From assembly GCA_017409875.1 (NCBI GenBank), contig JAFQRW010000006.1, forward strand, positions 1 through 64,000: a stretch of DNA of 64,000 bases, in the 5' to 3' direction. Shown here piece by piece: positions 26,332 through 35,484 of the stretch (position 1 is the stretch's first letter; the number at the start of each line of letters is the position of its first letter). This DNA is from Clostridia bacterium. GTDB lineage: Bacteria > Bacillota > Clostridia > RGIG6154. The notes beneath the pieces are model-generated. The model did not search any database and was not told the DNA's origin. It worked only from the letters and a program-made list of their open reading frames with translations. The position numbers and the translations under genes are program-made.

Positions 26332-27600
26332 TTAGTAAATAAACTCAAATTCAAGCTCATACATTCTAACCATATCGCCCTCTTTTATGCCTTTGTCTTC
26401 GAGTGCCTTAATAACGCCGTTTTTGCGAAGAGAGTTCTGGAAATAACTGAGTGATTCATAATCTTCGAAGTTGCAGCTGCCAAGAAGTTTTTTGATATAA
26501 TCGCCCTCAACCACATAAACCCCGTTGTCGTTTGTAACAGTAAACGGAGTTTCTTTTTCATAAGTGTAAATCTTAGTTTCGGGCTTTTCAATTTCAAATT
26601 CGGGGATGGGAATATCTTTAAGACAGCTTCCTGCATAGCTTATAAGCTCTCTTACTCCGCTTTTGGTTGCTGCAGAAATTTCAAAAAGCTTATAGCCTCT
26701 GTTTTCAATTTCAGTCTTAAAATCATCGTACATTTTCTGATCGGTTATAATGTCAGTTTTGTTAGCCGCAACAATCTGAAGACGGCTCTCTAAATCGGCA
26801 TTATAGCTTTTAAGCTCGTTGTTTATAGTATCAAAGTCTTCTATGGGGTTTCTGCCCTCAATGCCTGAAACATCTACAACGTGGATTAAAAGTCTTGTTC
26901 TTTCCACATGACGCAAAAACTCATGACCAAGTCCCAATCCTTGGCTCGCGCCTTCTATTAACCCTGGAATATCTGCAACAACAAAGCTTTCACCTTCACC
27001 TGCATTTACCACACCTAAGTTTGGAACAAGAGTTGTAAAATGGTAGTTTGCAATTTTGGGTTTAGCATCACTTATAACAGACAAAAGAGTTGATTTTCCT
27101 ACATTTGGAAATCCTACTAGCCCTACATCTGCCAAAAGCTTTAACTCAAGCTCCAATTCTTTTTCTTCGCCCTCTAAGCCAAGCTTTGCAAATTTGGGTG
27201 CTTGGCGTGTTGCAGTTGCAAAATGACAGTTTCCCCAACCGCCGTTTCCGCCTTTTGCTGCGACAAATTCGCTGTCTTTGGAATTTAAATCGGCAATAAC
27301 TTTGCCGTCTTGTTTAATTATTGTTCCCACCGGAACTTTAATATATAAATTTTCGCCGCTTTTCCCATTGCATCTTGCGCTACTACCGTCACGACCATTT
27401 TCTGCAACATATTTTTTCTTATATTTAAAATCAAGCAGGGTAGAAAGATTGTTGTCTGTAATAAAAATAACGCTGCCGCCCTTTCCACCGTCACCGCCGT
27501 CCGGCCCGCCGGCAGCAACATACTTTTCACGATGAAAAGACATACTGCCATGACCGCCGTTACCTGCTTTTATATATATTTTCGCTTTATCTGTAAACAT
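26332..27600 (-). CDS. obgE: GTPase Obg/CgtA
   Basis: 422 residues. The glycine-rich Obg fold (AKIYIKAGNGGHGSMSFHREK; GGPDGGDGGKGG) covers about 1-158, the G domain has GFPNVGKSTLL, DIPGLIEGASQG and NKTD, and a C-terminal OCT domain follows (about 345-422, ETPFTVTNDNGVYVVEGDYI). Ribosome-associated GTPase in 50S maturation and stress control. The ATG at 27600 is preferred over an adjacent TTG at 27603 because of AAGGAAGGTG upstream. Confidence 0.96.
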   Translation of the reverse strand: MFTDKAKIYIKAGNGGHGSMSFHREKYVAAGGPDGGDGGKGGSVIFITDNNLSTLLDFKYKKKYVAENGRDGSSARCNGKSGENLYIKVPVGTIIKQDGKVIADLNSKDSEFVAAKGGNGGWGNCHFATATRQAPKFAKLGLEGEEKELELELKLLADVGLVGFPNVGKSTLLSVISDAKPKIANYHFTTLVPNLGVVNAGEGESFVVADIPGLIEGASQGLGLGHEFLRHVERTRLLIHVVDVSGIEGRNPIEDFDTINNELKSYNADLESRLQIVAANKTDIITDQKMYDDFKTEIENRGYKLFEISAATKSGVRELISYAGSCLKDIPIPEFEIEKPETKIYTYEKETPFTVTNDNGVYVVEGDYIKKLLGSCNFEDYESLSYFQNSLRKNGVIKALEDKGIKEGDMVRMYELEFEFIY

Positions 27601-27672
27601 CAAATCACACCTTCCTTTAAAGATGTTAAAAAAAACAAGCGCCGATATTATTATCGGCGCTGATTTCGTGTA

Positions 27673-27930
27673 TTATTCTGCTGCGTAAACACTAACTTGC
27701 TTTCTTGTTTTGTCTTTTCTTTCAAATTTAACGTGTCCGTCAACAAGTGCAAAAAGTGTATCATCTCCGCCTTTTTTAACATTAAGACCGGGATGGATTT
27801 TTGTTCCTCTCTGTCTAACAAGAATGTTTCCTGCTAAAACAAACTGACCATCAGCTCTTTTAACACCAAGTCTCTTGGATTCGGAATCTCTGCCGTTTTT
27901 GGTACTTCCGACACCTTTCTTATGAGCCAT
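27673..27930 (-). CDS. rpmA: 50S ribosomal protein L27
   Basis: 85 residues beginning [21 protein letters not shown], the standard L27 N-terminus that reaches the peptidyl-transferase centre. Many Bacillota L27 proteins carry an extra N-terminal stretch ending in a phenylalanine that the protease Prp removes, with prp encoded between rplU and rpmA. Here the extension is absent and only 38 bp separate the two ribosomal genes, so no prp is present: a self-consistent non-processed type. Confidence 0.97.
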   Translation of the reverse strand: MAHKKGVGSTKNGRDSESKRLGVKRADGQFVLAGNILVRQRGTKIHPGLNVKKGGDDTLFALVDGHVKFERKDKTRKQVSVYAAE

Positions 27931-27968
27931 TTATTGCACCTCCATTTTTCATGCAAATTTTTAACTTA

Positions 27969-28274
27969 TTATAAGTTGATTTTTTCGATTTTTACCTTTG
28001 TATAAGGCTGTCTGTGACCCTGCTTTTTGTGGTAGCCTTTCTTTGGCTTGTACTTGTAAACGATAATTTTCTTATCTTTACCATGAGCAACAACTGTTGC
28101 ATCAACAGAAGCGTTTGCAGGATTAACGCTGAAGTTTCCGTTATCATCTGATACTGCTAAAACTTCTTCAAATTTAACAGCTTCTCCGGTCGCTACATCT
28201 TTCTTTTCGATGAAAAGAGTGTCGCCTTCTGAAACCTTATACTGCTTGCCGCCTGTAACGATAATAGCGTACAT
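27969..28274 (-). CDS. rplU: 50S ribosomal protein L21
   Basis: 101 residues: [20 protein letters not shown] at the start and [21 protein letters not shown] at the end are the family signature. First gene of the operon rplU-rpmA-obgE-nadD-yqeK-rsfS-leuS, with a promoter at 28363-28391 and a leader of about 80 nt. AGGAGGTG ribosome site. Confidence 0.97.
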   Translation of the reverse strand: MYAIIVTGGKQYKVSEGDTLFIEKKDVATGEAVKFEEVLAVSDDNGNFSVNPANASVDATVVAHGKDKKIIVYKYKPKKGYHKKQGHRQPYTKVKIEKINL

Positions 28275-28356
28275 AACGGTTCACCTCCTAAAACAATAGA
28301 CTCGCTGATACCAAAGGTAGCAATACTTGCATTTAACACCTTTATCACGCGGTTAC
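28275..28356 (-). promoter_or_regulatory. 5' leader of rplU, candidate L21-type leader
   Basis: Between the promoter and rplU lies an 80-nt leader whose RNA could fold (for example AAGGT / ACCTT arms around 28298-28345). Bacillota often have an autoregulatory L21 leader RNA at this place. I identify it by position; I cannot confirm the consensus by eye. Confidence 0.4.
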
Positions 28357-28362
28357 CGTAGT

Positions 28363-28391
28363 ATAATATCACTTTTTAAAGGGTTTGTCAA
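28363..28391 (-). promoter_or_regulatory. Promoter of the rplU operon
   Basis: Minus strand: -35 TTGACA (28391-28386), 17-bp spacer, -10 TATTAT (28368-28363). Confidence 0.75.
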
Positions 28392-28417
28392 TAGTTTTTT
28401 TCTAAAATAAAGGTTGT

Positions 28418-28446
28418 TTGACAATTTTTTTAAGTTAATACATATT
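28418..28446 (+). promoter_or_regulatory. Probable promoter of dnaG-rpoD
   Basis: -35 TTGACA (28418-28423) with CATATT 17 bp downstream (28441-28446); the -10 is imperfect. It lies 26 bp from the -35 of the divergent rplU promoter. The remaining roughly 130 nt up to dnaG hold no gene. Confidence 0.5.
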
Positions 28447-28575
28447 TTATATAGTAGAAAGCCAAACTTTTTTGTGCGGTTTTTGTTATTTTTTTATGAA
28501 AAAAGGAAATCGAAAGAAGATGTCGAATTAGTTTAAAGCATAAAAAGTTTGTTGAATTTCGGAGGTACGCTTTCG

Positions 28576-30330
28576 TTGGCAATTCCAAGTCAGATTATTC
28601 AGGAAATAACTGATAAATGTGACATAGTTGATCTTGTTTCAAAGTATGTTCGCCTTAAAAGAAGCTCTGGCGAATATGTGGGGCTTTGCCCGTTTCACGG
28701 GGAAAAGACCCCTTCTTTTCATGTTTCGGCGGATAAGCAGCTTTACCACTGCTTTGGCTGCGGTGAGGGCGGAACTGTAATCAACTTTGTTATGAAAATG
28801 GAAAACTTAAGCTTTTTGGAGGCTGTTAAGTTTTTAGGCGAAAGAGTTGGAGTTGCAGTACCCGAAAGCACTGATTACGACGATAAGATTGCTAAAAGAA
28901 AGCAACGGCTTTATGAAATAAACAAAGAAGCGGGCAGATTTTTTTATACGTCTTTAGGCTCTGATGAAGGAAAGGTAGCAAGAGAATATTTTGCTTCAAG
29001 AGGATTATCAAAAGAAACGGTAGTAAAATTTGGGTTGGGATTTGCTCCTTACAGTTGGGACAAGCTTTTAAAGCATTTAAAATCAAAGGGATTTTCGGAG
29101 TACGAAGCAATAGATGCCGGCCTTATTGTAAAAGGGCAGAAAGGCTCTGCTTATGACAGATTCAGAAACCGGGTAATGTTCCCGATTTTTGATATACGTG
29201 GGAATTTGATTGCGTTTGGCGGGCGAGTTTTAGACGATTCAAAACCCAAATATTTAAACACGTCTGATACTCCTGTGTTTGATAAAAGTTCAAATCTTTT
29301 TGCGCTTAACCTTGCGAAAAAGTCTGCAAATAAGACTTTTGTTGTTGTAGAAGGGTACATGGACGTTATAACACTTCACCAGTACGGAATTGACACTGCG
29401 GTTGCATCGCTTGGCACTTCGCTTACAGACGGACATGCACTTTTATTAAAAAGGTATGCAGACGAAGTGGTGCTTTGCTACGATTCCGATGAAGCGGGCA
29501 TTAAAGCAGCAAACCGAGGAATGGAAATTTTATCAAGGCATGACATAAAAACAAAAATAATTACCTTACCCGGCTCAAAAGATCCTGACGAATTTTGTCG
29601 CAAAAACGGTGTGGATGCATTTAAAATGGCGGTAAGCGGCGCTAAAAACCCTGTTTTGTATAAAATAGGAAATTTAAAGGAAAAATATGACTTAAGCGAG
29701 CCTGACCAGAAGGTTGAATTTCTAAAGGCGGCAGCAGATGAGCTTGTTAAACTTAATTCCATTATGGAACAAGAGATTTATGCCAAAGAAATTTCTGTTT
29801 TATGCGATGTTTCTTATGAATCTGTTATGGCACAGATTAAGCAAAAGCGAAAAAGCTATGTAAGAAAAGAAGAAAAAAAAGAATTAGAAGCCACAATAAG
29901 GGACTTAAATCAAAAAACCATTGTAAAAGACGGGAAAAACAAGCTTTTAACCGAAACGGAAGAAAAACTTATAAACTTAATGTTTTACAGTCATCAGGCG
30001 TATGAGTATTTGTCGAAAAAATACAAAAGCGAAGATTTTTCAGAGCCGCTTTTAGGCGGGTTGTTTGAAAAAATATGTGAGCTTAAAACTGACAAATCAG
30101 ATATTGCAGAAAGTGAGTTTATCTCAAACTTTCCCCTCGAAGACAGCAGCAGAATTGCAAAAATACTAAACATAAAAAATTCTTATCCTGACTTGGTTTT
30201 AGCAGCAACGCAAATATCACAGAGTCTTGATAAGCTTAAAAGAGATATAAGAATAAAAGACTTGGCAAAGTCACACGATATGCTAAAAGTGAAAGAAATG
30301 ATTTCGGCAAGAAATCGCAAGGAGGATTAG
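28576..30330 (+). CDS. dnaG: DNA primase
   Basis: 584 residues from TTG 28576, which has GGAGGT 9 nt upstream (28561-28566); the open frame reaches back to 28549 without a better site. The CHC2 zinc finger is [13 protein letters not shown] with [10 protein letters not shown], the TOPRIM core holds [10 protein letters not shown] and [15 protein letters not shown], and a C-terminal helicase-interaction part completes the protein. It makes RNA primers for replication. 5 bp before rpoD: the classic macromolecular-synthesis operon. Confidence 0.95.
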   Translation: MAIPSQIIQEITDKCDIVDLVSKYVRLKRSSGEYVGLCPFHGEKTPSFHVSADKQLYHCFGCGEGGTVINFVMKMENLSFLEAVKFLGERVGVAVPESTDYDDKIAKRKQRLYEINKEAGRFFYTSLGSDEGKVAREYFASRGLSKETVVKFGLGFAPYSWDKLLKHLKSKGFSEYEAIDAGLIVKGQKGSAYDRFRNRVMFPIFDIRGNLIAFGGRVLDDSKPKYLNTSDTPVFDKSSNLFALNLAKKSANKTFVVVEGYMDVITLHQYGIDTAVASLGTSLTDGHALLLKRYADEVVLCYDSDEAGIKAANRGMEILSRHDIKTKIITLPGSKDPDEFCRKNGVDAFKMAVSGAKNPVLYKIGNLKEKYDLSEPDQKVEFLKAAADELVKLNSIMEQEIYAKEISVLCDVSYESVMAQIKQKRKSYVRKEEKKELEATIRDLNQKTIVKDGKNKLLTETEEKLINLMFYSHQAYEYLSKKYKSEDFSEPLLGGLFEKICELKTDKSDIAESEFISNFPLEDSSRIAKILNIKNSYPDLVLAATQISQSLDKLKRDIRIKDLAKSHDMLKVKEMISARNRKED

Positions 30331-30335
30331 CCGTT

Positions 30336-31421
30336 ATGGCAGAAGACAAAAAGAATGTTATTAAAGGTCTCCTGGAAAAAGGAAAAAAACAGGGCAAAAT
30401 TTCCTATCAGGAGATTGCTGACACTTTAGAGGAGATAGACCTTGACCACGAAAAAATCGAAAAGGTTTATGAGACATTAGAATCTATGGGTGTTGAGATT
30501 ATCGGAGCAGATTTAGAGCCTGATAAAGATGACGATATTCCGATTGACGAAATTGAAGAGGTGGAGATCGACCTTACAATTCCTGAGGGTGTAAGTGTTG
30601 AAGACCATGTAAGAATGTACTTAAAAGAGATTGGTAAAGTGCCTCTGCTTACAACAGAAGAAGAAACAGAGCTTGCCGAAAAAATGTTAAACGGAGATGA
30701 AAACGCAAAGCAGCGTCTTGCAGAAGCAAACCTCAGATTGGTTGTAAGTATCGCAAAAAGATATGTAGGCCGCGGTATGCTGTTTTTAGACCTTATCCAG
30801 GAGGGTAACTTAGGTCTTATAAAGGCAGTAGAAAAATTTGACTATACAAAAGGATTTAAGTTTAGCACCTATGCTACCTGGTGGATAAGACAGGCGATTA
30901 CCCGTGCTATTGCAGATCAGGCAAGAACCATAAGAATACCTGTTCACATGGTAGAAACCATCAACAAGCTTATGCGTATTCAGCGTCAGCTTATTCAGGA
31001 GTTTGGCAGAGAACCCCAGGTTGAAGAAATTGCTAAAGAAATGAATATGTCGGTAGATAAGGTTCGTGAGATTATGAAAGTTGCTCAAGAGCCTGTGTCT
31101 TTAGAAACACCTATCGGTGAGGAAGAAGACAGCCACCTCGGCGACTTTATTCCTGACGACGATGCTCCACCACCGGCAGATGCGGCATCATTTATTCTTT
31201 TAAAAGAACAGCTTTCAAGCGTTTTGGGGACATTAACACCAAGAGAAGAAAAAGTTTTAAGATTAAGATTTGGTCTTGATGACGGCAGAGCAAGAACATT
31301 AGAAGAAGTGGGTAAAGAGTTTGATGTTACCCGTGAAAGAATAAGACAGATTGAGGCAAAGGCTTTAAGAAAGCTGCGCCATCCGTCAAGAAGTAAAAAG
31401 CTTAAAGATTATCTCGATTAA
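30336..31421 (+). CDS. rpoD: Primary RNA polymerase sigma factor (sigma A)
   Basis: 361 residues. Region 1.1 ([20 protein letters not shown]) is present, 1.2 is [16 protein letters not shown], region 2 is [20 protein letters not shown] with [13 protein letters not shown] for -10 recognition, and region 4 ends [20 protein letters not shown] for -35 recognition. This fits the many TTGACA / TATAAT promoters in the window. AGGAGG site overlaps the dnaG end. Confidence 0.97.
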   Translation: MAEDKKNVIKGLLEKGKKQGKISYQEIADTLEEIDLDHEKIEKVYETLESMGVEIIGADLEPDKDDDIPIDEIEEVEIDLTIPEGVSVEDHVRMYLKEIGKVPLLTTEEETELAEKMLNGDENAKQRLAEANLRLVVSIAKRYVGRGMLFLDLIQEGNLGLIKAVEKFDYTKGFKFSTYATWWIRQAITRAIADQARTIRIPVHMVETINKLMRIQRQLIQEFGREPQVEEIAKEMNMSVDKVREIMKVAQEPVSLETPIGEEEDSHLGDFIPDDDAPPPADAASFILLKEQLSSVLGTLTPREEKVLRLRFGLDDGRARTLEEVGKEFDVTRERIRQIEAKALRKLRHPSRSKKLKDYLD

Positions 31422-31437
31422 AGGAAAGGCATATAAG

Positions 31438-32685
31438 ATGAACAAATTTAAAGATATAGGATTTATTCCTTGTGATATTTTGCTTCCCAAGGCAGAAGAT
31501 TTTTCAAAATGGAGCGTTGTGGCTTGTGACCAGTACACATCCCAGCCTGATTATTGGAATAAAGTTTCTTTCGTTGTGGGAAATGCTAAAAGCACTCTTA
31601 ATATGATTTACCCCGAAATTTATTTAAATGAAAAAGACGGGGAAAAAAGAATTGAAAATATCAACAGCTCGATGAAAAGCTATTTAGAGGGCGGCGTTTT
31701 TGAAAAAATTGAAAATTCATTTGTTTATGTAAAAAGAACTGTTGCAGGCGGCAAAGTGCGTCACGGATTGATTGGTGCAATAGACCTTGAAAAGTATGAT
31801 TATGAAAAAGGTTCTAAAGCGCATGTTCGTGCAACAGAGGGAACAGTTAAAGAAAGAATTCCGCCAAGAGTTAATATAAGAAGAAATGCAAGCTTAGAGC
31901 TTCCTCATATTATGCTTTTGATTGATGACCCGAAAGATTTGGTTTTCGGTGCAGTTGAAAAGGCACAAAAAAGTGAAGTTTATGATTTCGACCTTATGAT
32001 GAATGCAGGAAATATTAAAGGCTATAAAGTAGAGCCTACTGATGAGATTGCAAACGCATTTTCAGAGCTTAAAAATGTACAGGATGAGAGCAACACACTT
32101 TTGTTTGCAGTAGGCGATGGTAACCACTCGCTTGCAACTGCAAAAGAATGCTGGAATCTTATTAAAGCCAATCTTTCAGAAGATGAAGCAAAAGTGCATC
32201 CTGCAAGATATGCATTGGTTGAGGTTGTAAACATTCATGACAAGTCTTTGGAATTTGAACCTATTCACAGAATTGTATTTAATGCAGATGCAGATTGTTT
32301 GTTAAAAGAGTTGTTTGACTTTTATCCGTCGGCAAGCTTTGAAAAATCAGAGAGTCAGAATTTTGATATAGTTTTAAACGGCGAAAAAAAGACAATATAC
32401 ATAAAACAGCCTGAATTTGAACTTGCAGTAGGCTCGCTTCAACACTTTTTAGATGAATATGTTAAAAAACATAATCAGGCAGAGGTTGATTATATTCATG
32501 GTGATGACGTTGTAATTGACCTTTCAAAAAAAGAAAAAACTGTTGGATTTATCCTAAGTTCAATGAAAAAAGGTGATTTGTTCAAGAGTGTAAAGGCTGA
32601 TGGTGCACTCCCCAGAAAAACCTTTTCAATGGGAGAGGCATTTGAAAAAAGATTTTATTTGGAATGCAGAAAAATTACACTTTGA
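31438..32685 (+). CDS. DUF1015 family protein
   Basis: 415 residues, matching the uncharacterised COG4198/DUF1015 family by length and by motifs such as FIPCDILLPKAEDFSKWS, VACDQYTSQPDYW and FAVGDGNHSLATAKECW. The GDGNHS motif resembles phosphate- or metal-binding loops of ParB-like kinases, but no activity is assigned here. 16 bp behind rpoD and probably co-transcribed; a hairpin terminator follows. Family call fairly sure, role unknown. Confidence 0.75.
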   Translation: MNKFKDIGFIPCDILLPKAEDFSKWSVVACDQYTSQPDYWNKVSFVVGNAKSTLNMIYPEIYLNEKDGEKRIENINSSMKSYLEGGVFEKIENSFVYVKRTVAGGKVRHGLIGAIDLEKYDYEKGSKAHVRATEGTVKERIPPRVNIRRNASLELPHIMLLIDDPKDLVFGAVEKAQKSEVYDFDLMMNAGNIKGYKVEPTDEIANAFSELKNVQDESNTLLFAVGDGNHSLATAKECWNLIKANLSEDEAKVHPARYALVEVVNIHDKSLEFEPIHRIVFNADADCLLKELFDFYPSASFEKSESQNFDIVLNGEKKTIYIKQPEFELAVGSLQHFLDEYVKKHNQAEVDYIHGDDVVIDLSKKEKTVGFILSSMKKGDLFKSVKADGALPRKTFSMGEAFEKRFYLECRKITL

Positions 32686-32691
32686 TTGTTT

Positions 32692-32719
32692 GAAAGTGGC
32701 AGACCGCCGCTTTCTTTTT
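32692..32719 (+). terminator. Intrinsic terminator after the DUF1015 gene
   Basis: Stem GAAAGTGGC / GCCGCTTTC (one G-U pair) with an AGACC loop and five T. It is only 12 bp before the next start, so partial read-through into the YgiQ gene is possible. Confidence 0.75.
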
Positions 32720-32730
32720 AAGAGGAAAGT

Positions 32731-34629
32731 ATGAAAAACGGATTTTTACCTACAACTAAAGAAGAACTTGTTGAGCTTGGTATAGACAAGCTCGATTTTG
32801 TGCTTGTTTCAGCAGATGCGTACGTTGACCATCCGTCTTTCGGTCATGCAATTATTTCAAGAGTTTTGGAAGCGGCAGGATATACTGTTGGTATTATTGC
32901 TCAGCCTGACTGGCATTCTAAAGAAGCTTTTATGAGGCTTGGCAGACCTCGTCTTGCTTTTCTGATAAGCACGGGAAATATTGATTCTATGGTTTGTCAC
33001 TATACAGCGTCAAAGAAAAAAAGAAATGACGACAGCTATTCACCCGGCGGGAAAGCAGGCTTCAGACCTGACCGTCCTGCTATTGTATATACAAACAGAG
33101 TTAAAGAGGCATATTCGGGTGTGCCGGTTATTATCGGCGGTCTTGAGGCATCGCTAAGGCGTTTTGCGCACTACGATTACTGGGACGATAAGGTGCGTCA
33201 TTCTATTTTAATAGACTCAGGCGCTGACCTTGTTATCTATGGAATGGGCGAAAATCCTATTCTTGAGATTGCCGAAAAATTAAACAGTGGCATACCGGTT
33301 AGTGAAATTACTGATGTTTCAGGAACTTGTTATTTAAGCAAGAAAATCCCTGAGAAATGTTTTGCGTGTCATTCGTTTGCTGAGGTTAAAGCAGACAAGA
33401 AAAAGTATGCTGAAAGCTTTATGATTCAGTACAAAAACCAAGACCCTTTTTCAGGGAATGTGGTAATTCAGCAGCATGGGGATATGTATGTTGTTCAGAA
33501 TAAGCCTGCAAAACCTCTTACAACCAAAGAAATGGACAGGGTGTACAGTCTTCCTTATGTTGGAACTTATCATCCAAGCTATGAGAAAGATGGTGGAGTT
33601 CCTGCAATTTCTGAGGTTAAGTTTTCACTGGTTTCGTCGAGAGGTTGTTTTGGAAACTGCTCGTTTTGCGCACTGGCTTTTCATCAGGGAAGAATTATTT
33701 CGTCAAGAAGCCAGAAGTCGCTTATTAAAGAGGCAGAAAAACTGGTGTGGGACCCTGATTTTAAAGGATATATTCACGATGTGGGAGGTCCAACTGCAAA
33801 TTTTAGAAAACCGTCTTGCAAAAAGCAGGGTGAAAAGGGGAGTTGCCCCAAACGACAATGTTTGTTTCCAACCCCTTGCGAAAATCTTGAAATTGACCAC
33901 AAAGAATATGCCGAGCTTTTAAGAAAGCTTGCTGATATACCAAAGGTGAAAAAGGTTTTTGTGCGTTCAGGAATAAGGTATGACTATCTTATTTATGATA
34001 AGGATGATACGTTTTTTAAACAGCTTTGCGAAAATCATATTAGCGGTCAGCTAAAGGTTGCACCGGAACACGTTTCGGATGATGTTTTATATTATATGGG
34101 CAAGCCTTCGTTTGAAGTGTATAAAAGGTTCGCACAAAAATTTAAAAGTATAAATGAAAATATAGGTAAAAAACAGTTTTTAGTACCATATTTAATGTCA
34201 AGCCATCCGGGAAGTACTTTGAATGATGCAATACAATTAGCAGAGTATTTGAGAGATATAGGTTACTCGCCTGAACAGGTTCAGGACTTTTATCCGACAC
34301 CCGGAACGCTTTCAACCTGTATGTATTACACAGGTATTGACCCACGAGATATGTCGCAGGTTTATGTTCCTAAAAGCTATGAAGAAAAGAAAATGCAAAG
34401 GGCACTTTTACAGTATAGGCGTCCCGAAAACTATGAGATTGTAAAAAAAGCACTGCTTAAAGCAAAGCGTGCAGATTTAATAGGTTTTGAAAAGCATTGT
34501 CTTATAAAACCACGAGTAATCAAAGGAGGAAATAAAAATGAGCGCACAGATAATAGACGGAAAAAAAGTATCGGCAAGGATAAAAGAGGAATTAAAGACC
34601 GAGGTAGAAAAACTAAAACAAGAAGGTAA
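32731..34629 (+). CDS. YgiQ family radical SAM protein
   Basis: 632 residues. N-terminal domain [20 protein letters not shown], then the radical-SAM cluster motif [16 protein letters not shown] (CxxxCxxC) near residue 310, and the family's cysteine-containing [15 protein letters not shown] and [17 protein letters not shown] blocks. The reaction is unknown. Odd: the frame does not stop at the usual end but runs 92 bp into folD in another frame, adding a basic tail ([18 protein letters not shown]...). The folD ribosome site is inside this tail. Confidence 0.9.
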   Translation: MKNGFLPTTKEELVELGIDKLDFVLVSADAYVDHPSFGHAIISRVLEAAGYTVGIIAQPDWHSKEAFMRLGRPRLAFLISTGNIDSMVCHYTASKKKRNDDSYSPGGKAGFRPDRPAIVYTNRVKEAYSGVPVIIGGLEASLRRFAHYDYWDDKVRHSILIDSGADLVIYGMGENPILEIAEKLNSGIPVSEITDVSGTCYLSKKIPEKCFACHSFAEVKADKKKYAESFMIQYKNQDPFSGNVVIQQHGDMYVVQNKPAKPLTTKEMDRVYSLPYVGTYHPSYEKDGGVPAISEVKFSLVSSRGCFGNCSFCALAFHQGRIISSRSQKSLIKEAEKLVWDPDFKGYIHDVGGPTANFRKPSCKKQGEKGSCPKRQCLFPTPCENLEIDHKEYAELLRKLADIPKVKKVFVRSGIRYDYLIYDKDDTFFKQLCENHISGQLKVAPEHVSDDVLYYMGKPSFEVYKRFAQKFKSINENIGKKQFLVPYLMSSHPGSTLNDAIQLAEYLRDIGYSPEQVQDFYPTPGTLSTCMYYTGIDPRDMSQVYVPKSYEEKKMQRALLQYRRPENYEIVKKALLKAKRADLIGFEKHCLIKPRVIKGGNKNERTDNRRKKSIGKDKRGIKDRGRKTKTRR

Positions 34630-35383
34630 AAGCGTAGGCCTTGCAGTTATGATAGTAGGCAACAACTCAGCATCCAGAGTTTATGTTGACAACAAGAAAA
34701 AGGCTTGTGCTGAAATAGGAATTTATTCTGAAGAGTACGCACTTCCTGAAGAAACTACACAGGAAGAGATTTTAAAAATCATAGATGAATTAAACAAAAA
34801 AGAAGATATTAACGGAATATTAGTGCAATTGCCACTTCCTAAGCATATTGATGAAAAAGCAGTAATTAATGCAATCGACCCTAAAAAAGATGTTGATGCA
34901 TTCCACCCTGTAAACGTAGGAAAAATAATGATTGGCGATTTTGATTTTGTGCCTTGCACACCTGCGGGAGTTATGGAGCTTATTAAAGAAAGCGGAATTG
35001 ATGTTCAGGGCAAAGAATGTGTAGTTATCGGCAGAAGCAATATTGTAGGAAAACCTCAGGCGATGCTTTTACTTCATAGCAACGCAACGGTTACAATATG
35101 CCATTCAAAAACACGCGATTTAAAAGAAGTTACAAAACGTGCCGATATACTGGTTGCGGCAGTTGGAATTGCAAAGTTCGTTAAAGCAGATATGGTAAAA
35201 GAGGGAGCCGTTGTAATTGATGTCGGAATGGACAGAGACGAAAATGGCAAGCTTTGCGGCGATGTTGATTTTGAAGAAGTTAAAAATGTTGCTGCGGCAA
35301 TTACTCCTGTCCCTGGCGGCGTAGGACCTATGACAATCGCAATGCTTATGAAAAATACTGTAAAATCAGCTTCAATTAAATAA
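34538..35383 (+). CDS. folD: Methylenetetrahydrofolate dehydrogenase / cyclohydrolase
   Basis: 281 residues. [18 protein letters not shown] at the start, the catalytic-lysine region [15 protein letters not shown], the [13 protein letters not shown] block, the nucleotide-binding [11 protein letters not shown] and the terminal [15 protein letters not shown] are all FolD hallmarks. It interconverts methylene-, methenyl- and formyl-tetrahydrofolate. Start ATG has AAAGGAGG at 34522-34529 and lies inside the YgiQ gene. Confidence 0.96.
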   Translation: MSAQIIDGKKVSARIKEELKTEVEKLKQEGKSVGLAVMIVGNNSASRVYVDNKKKACAEIGIYSEEYALPEETTQEEILKIIDELNKKEDINGILVQLPLPKHIDEKAVINAIDPKKDVDAFHPVNVGKIMIGDFDFVPCTPAGVMELIKESGIDVQGKECVVIGRSNIVGKPQAMLLLHSNATVTICHSKTRDLKEVTKRADILVAAVGIAKFVKADMVKEGAVVIDVGMDRDENGKLCGDVDFEEVKNVAAAITPVPGGVGPMTIAMLMKNTVKSASIK

Positions 35384-35395
35384 TAAATAATAAAT

Positions 35396-35445
35396 GCGGG
35401 GGAAACCTTTCTTAAAAGAAAGTGTTTTCCTCCGCACCCTTTTTC
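35396..35445. terminator. Long hairpin between convergent folD and GH13 genes
   Basis: Arms GCGGGGGAAAC-CTTTC / GAAAG-TGTTTTCCTCCGC around TTAAAA, then ACCCTTTTT. GC-rich arms and the T-run suggest a strong terminator. The composition differs from the surroundings and it resembles hairpins that occur in many copies in Clostridia genomes; copy number is unchecked. Confidence 0.6.
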
Positions 35446-35484
35446 CAAAGAATTTTATATATTAATGATTTTTTTACATTTCTA

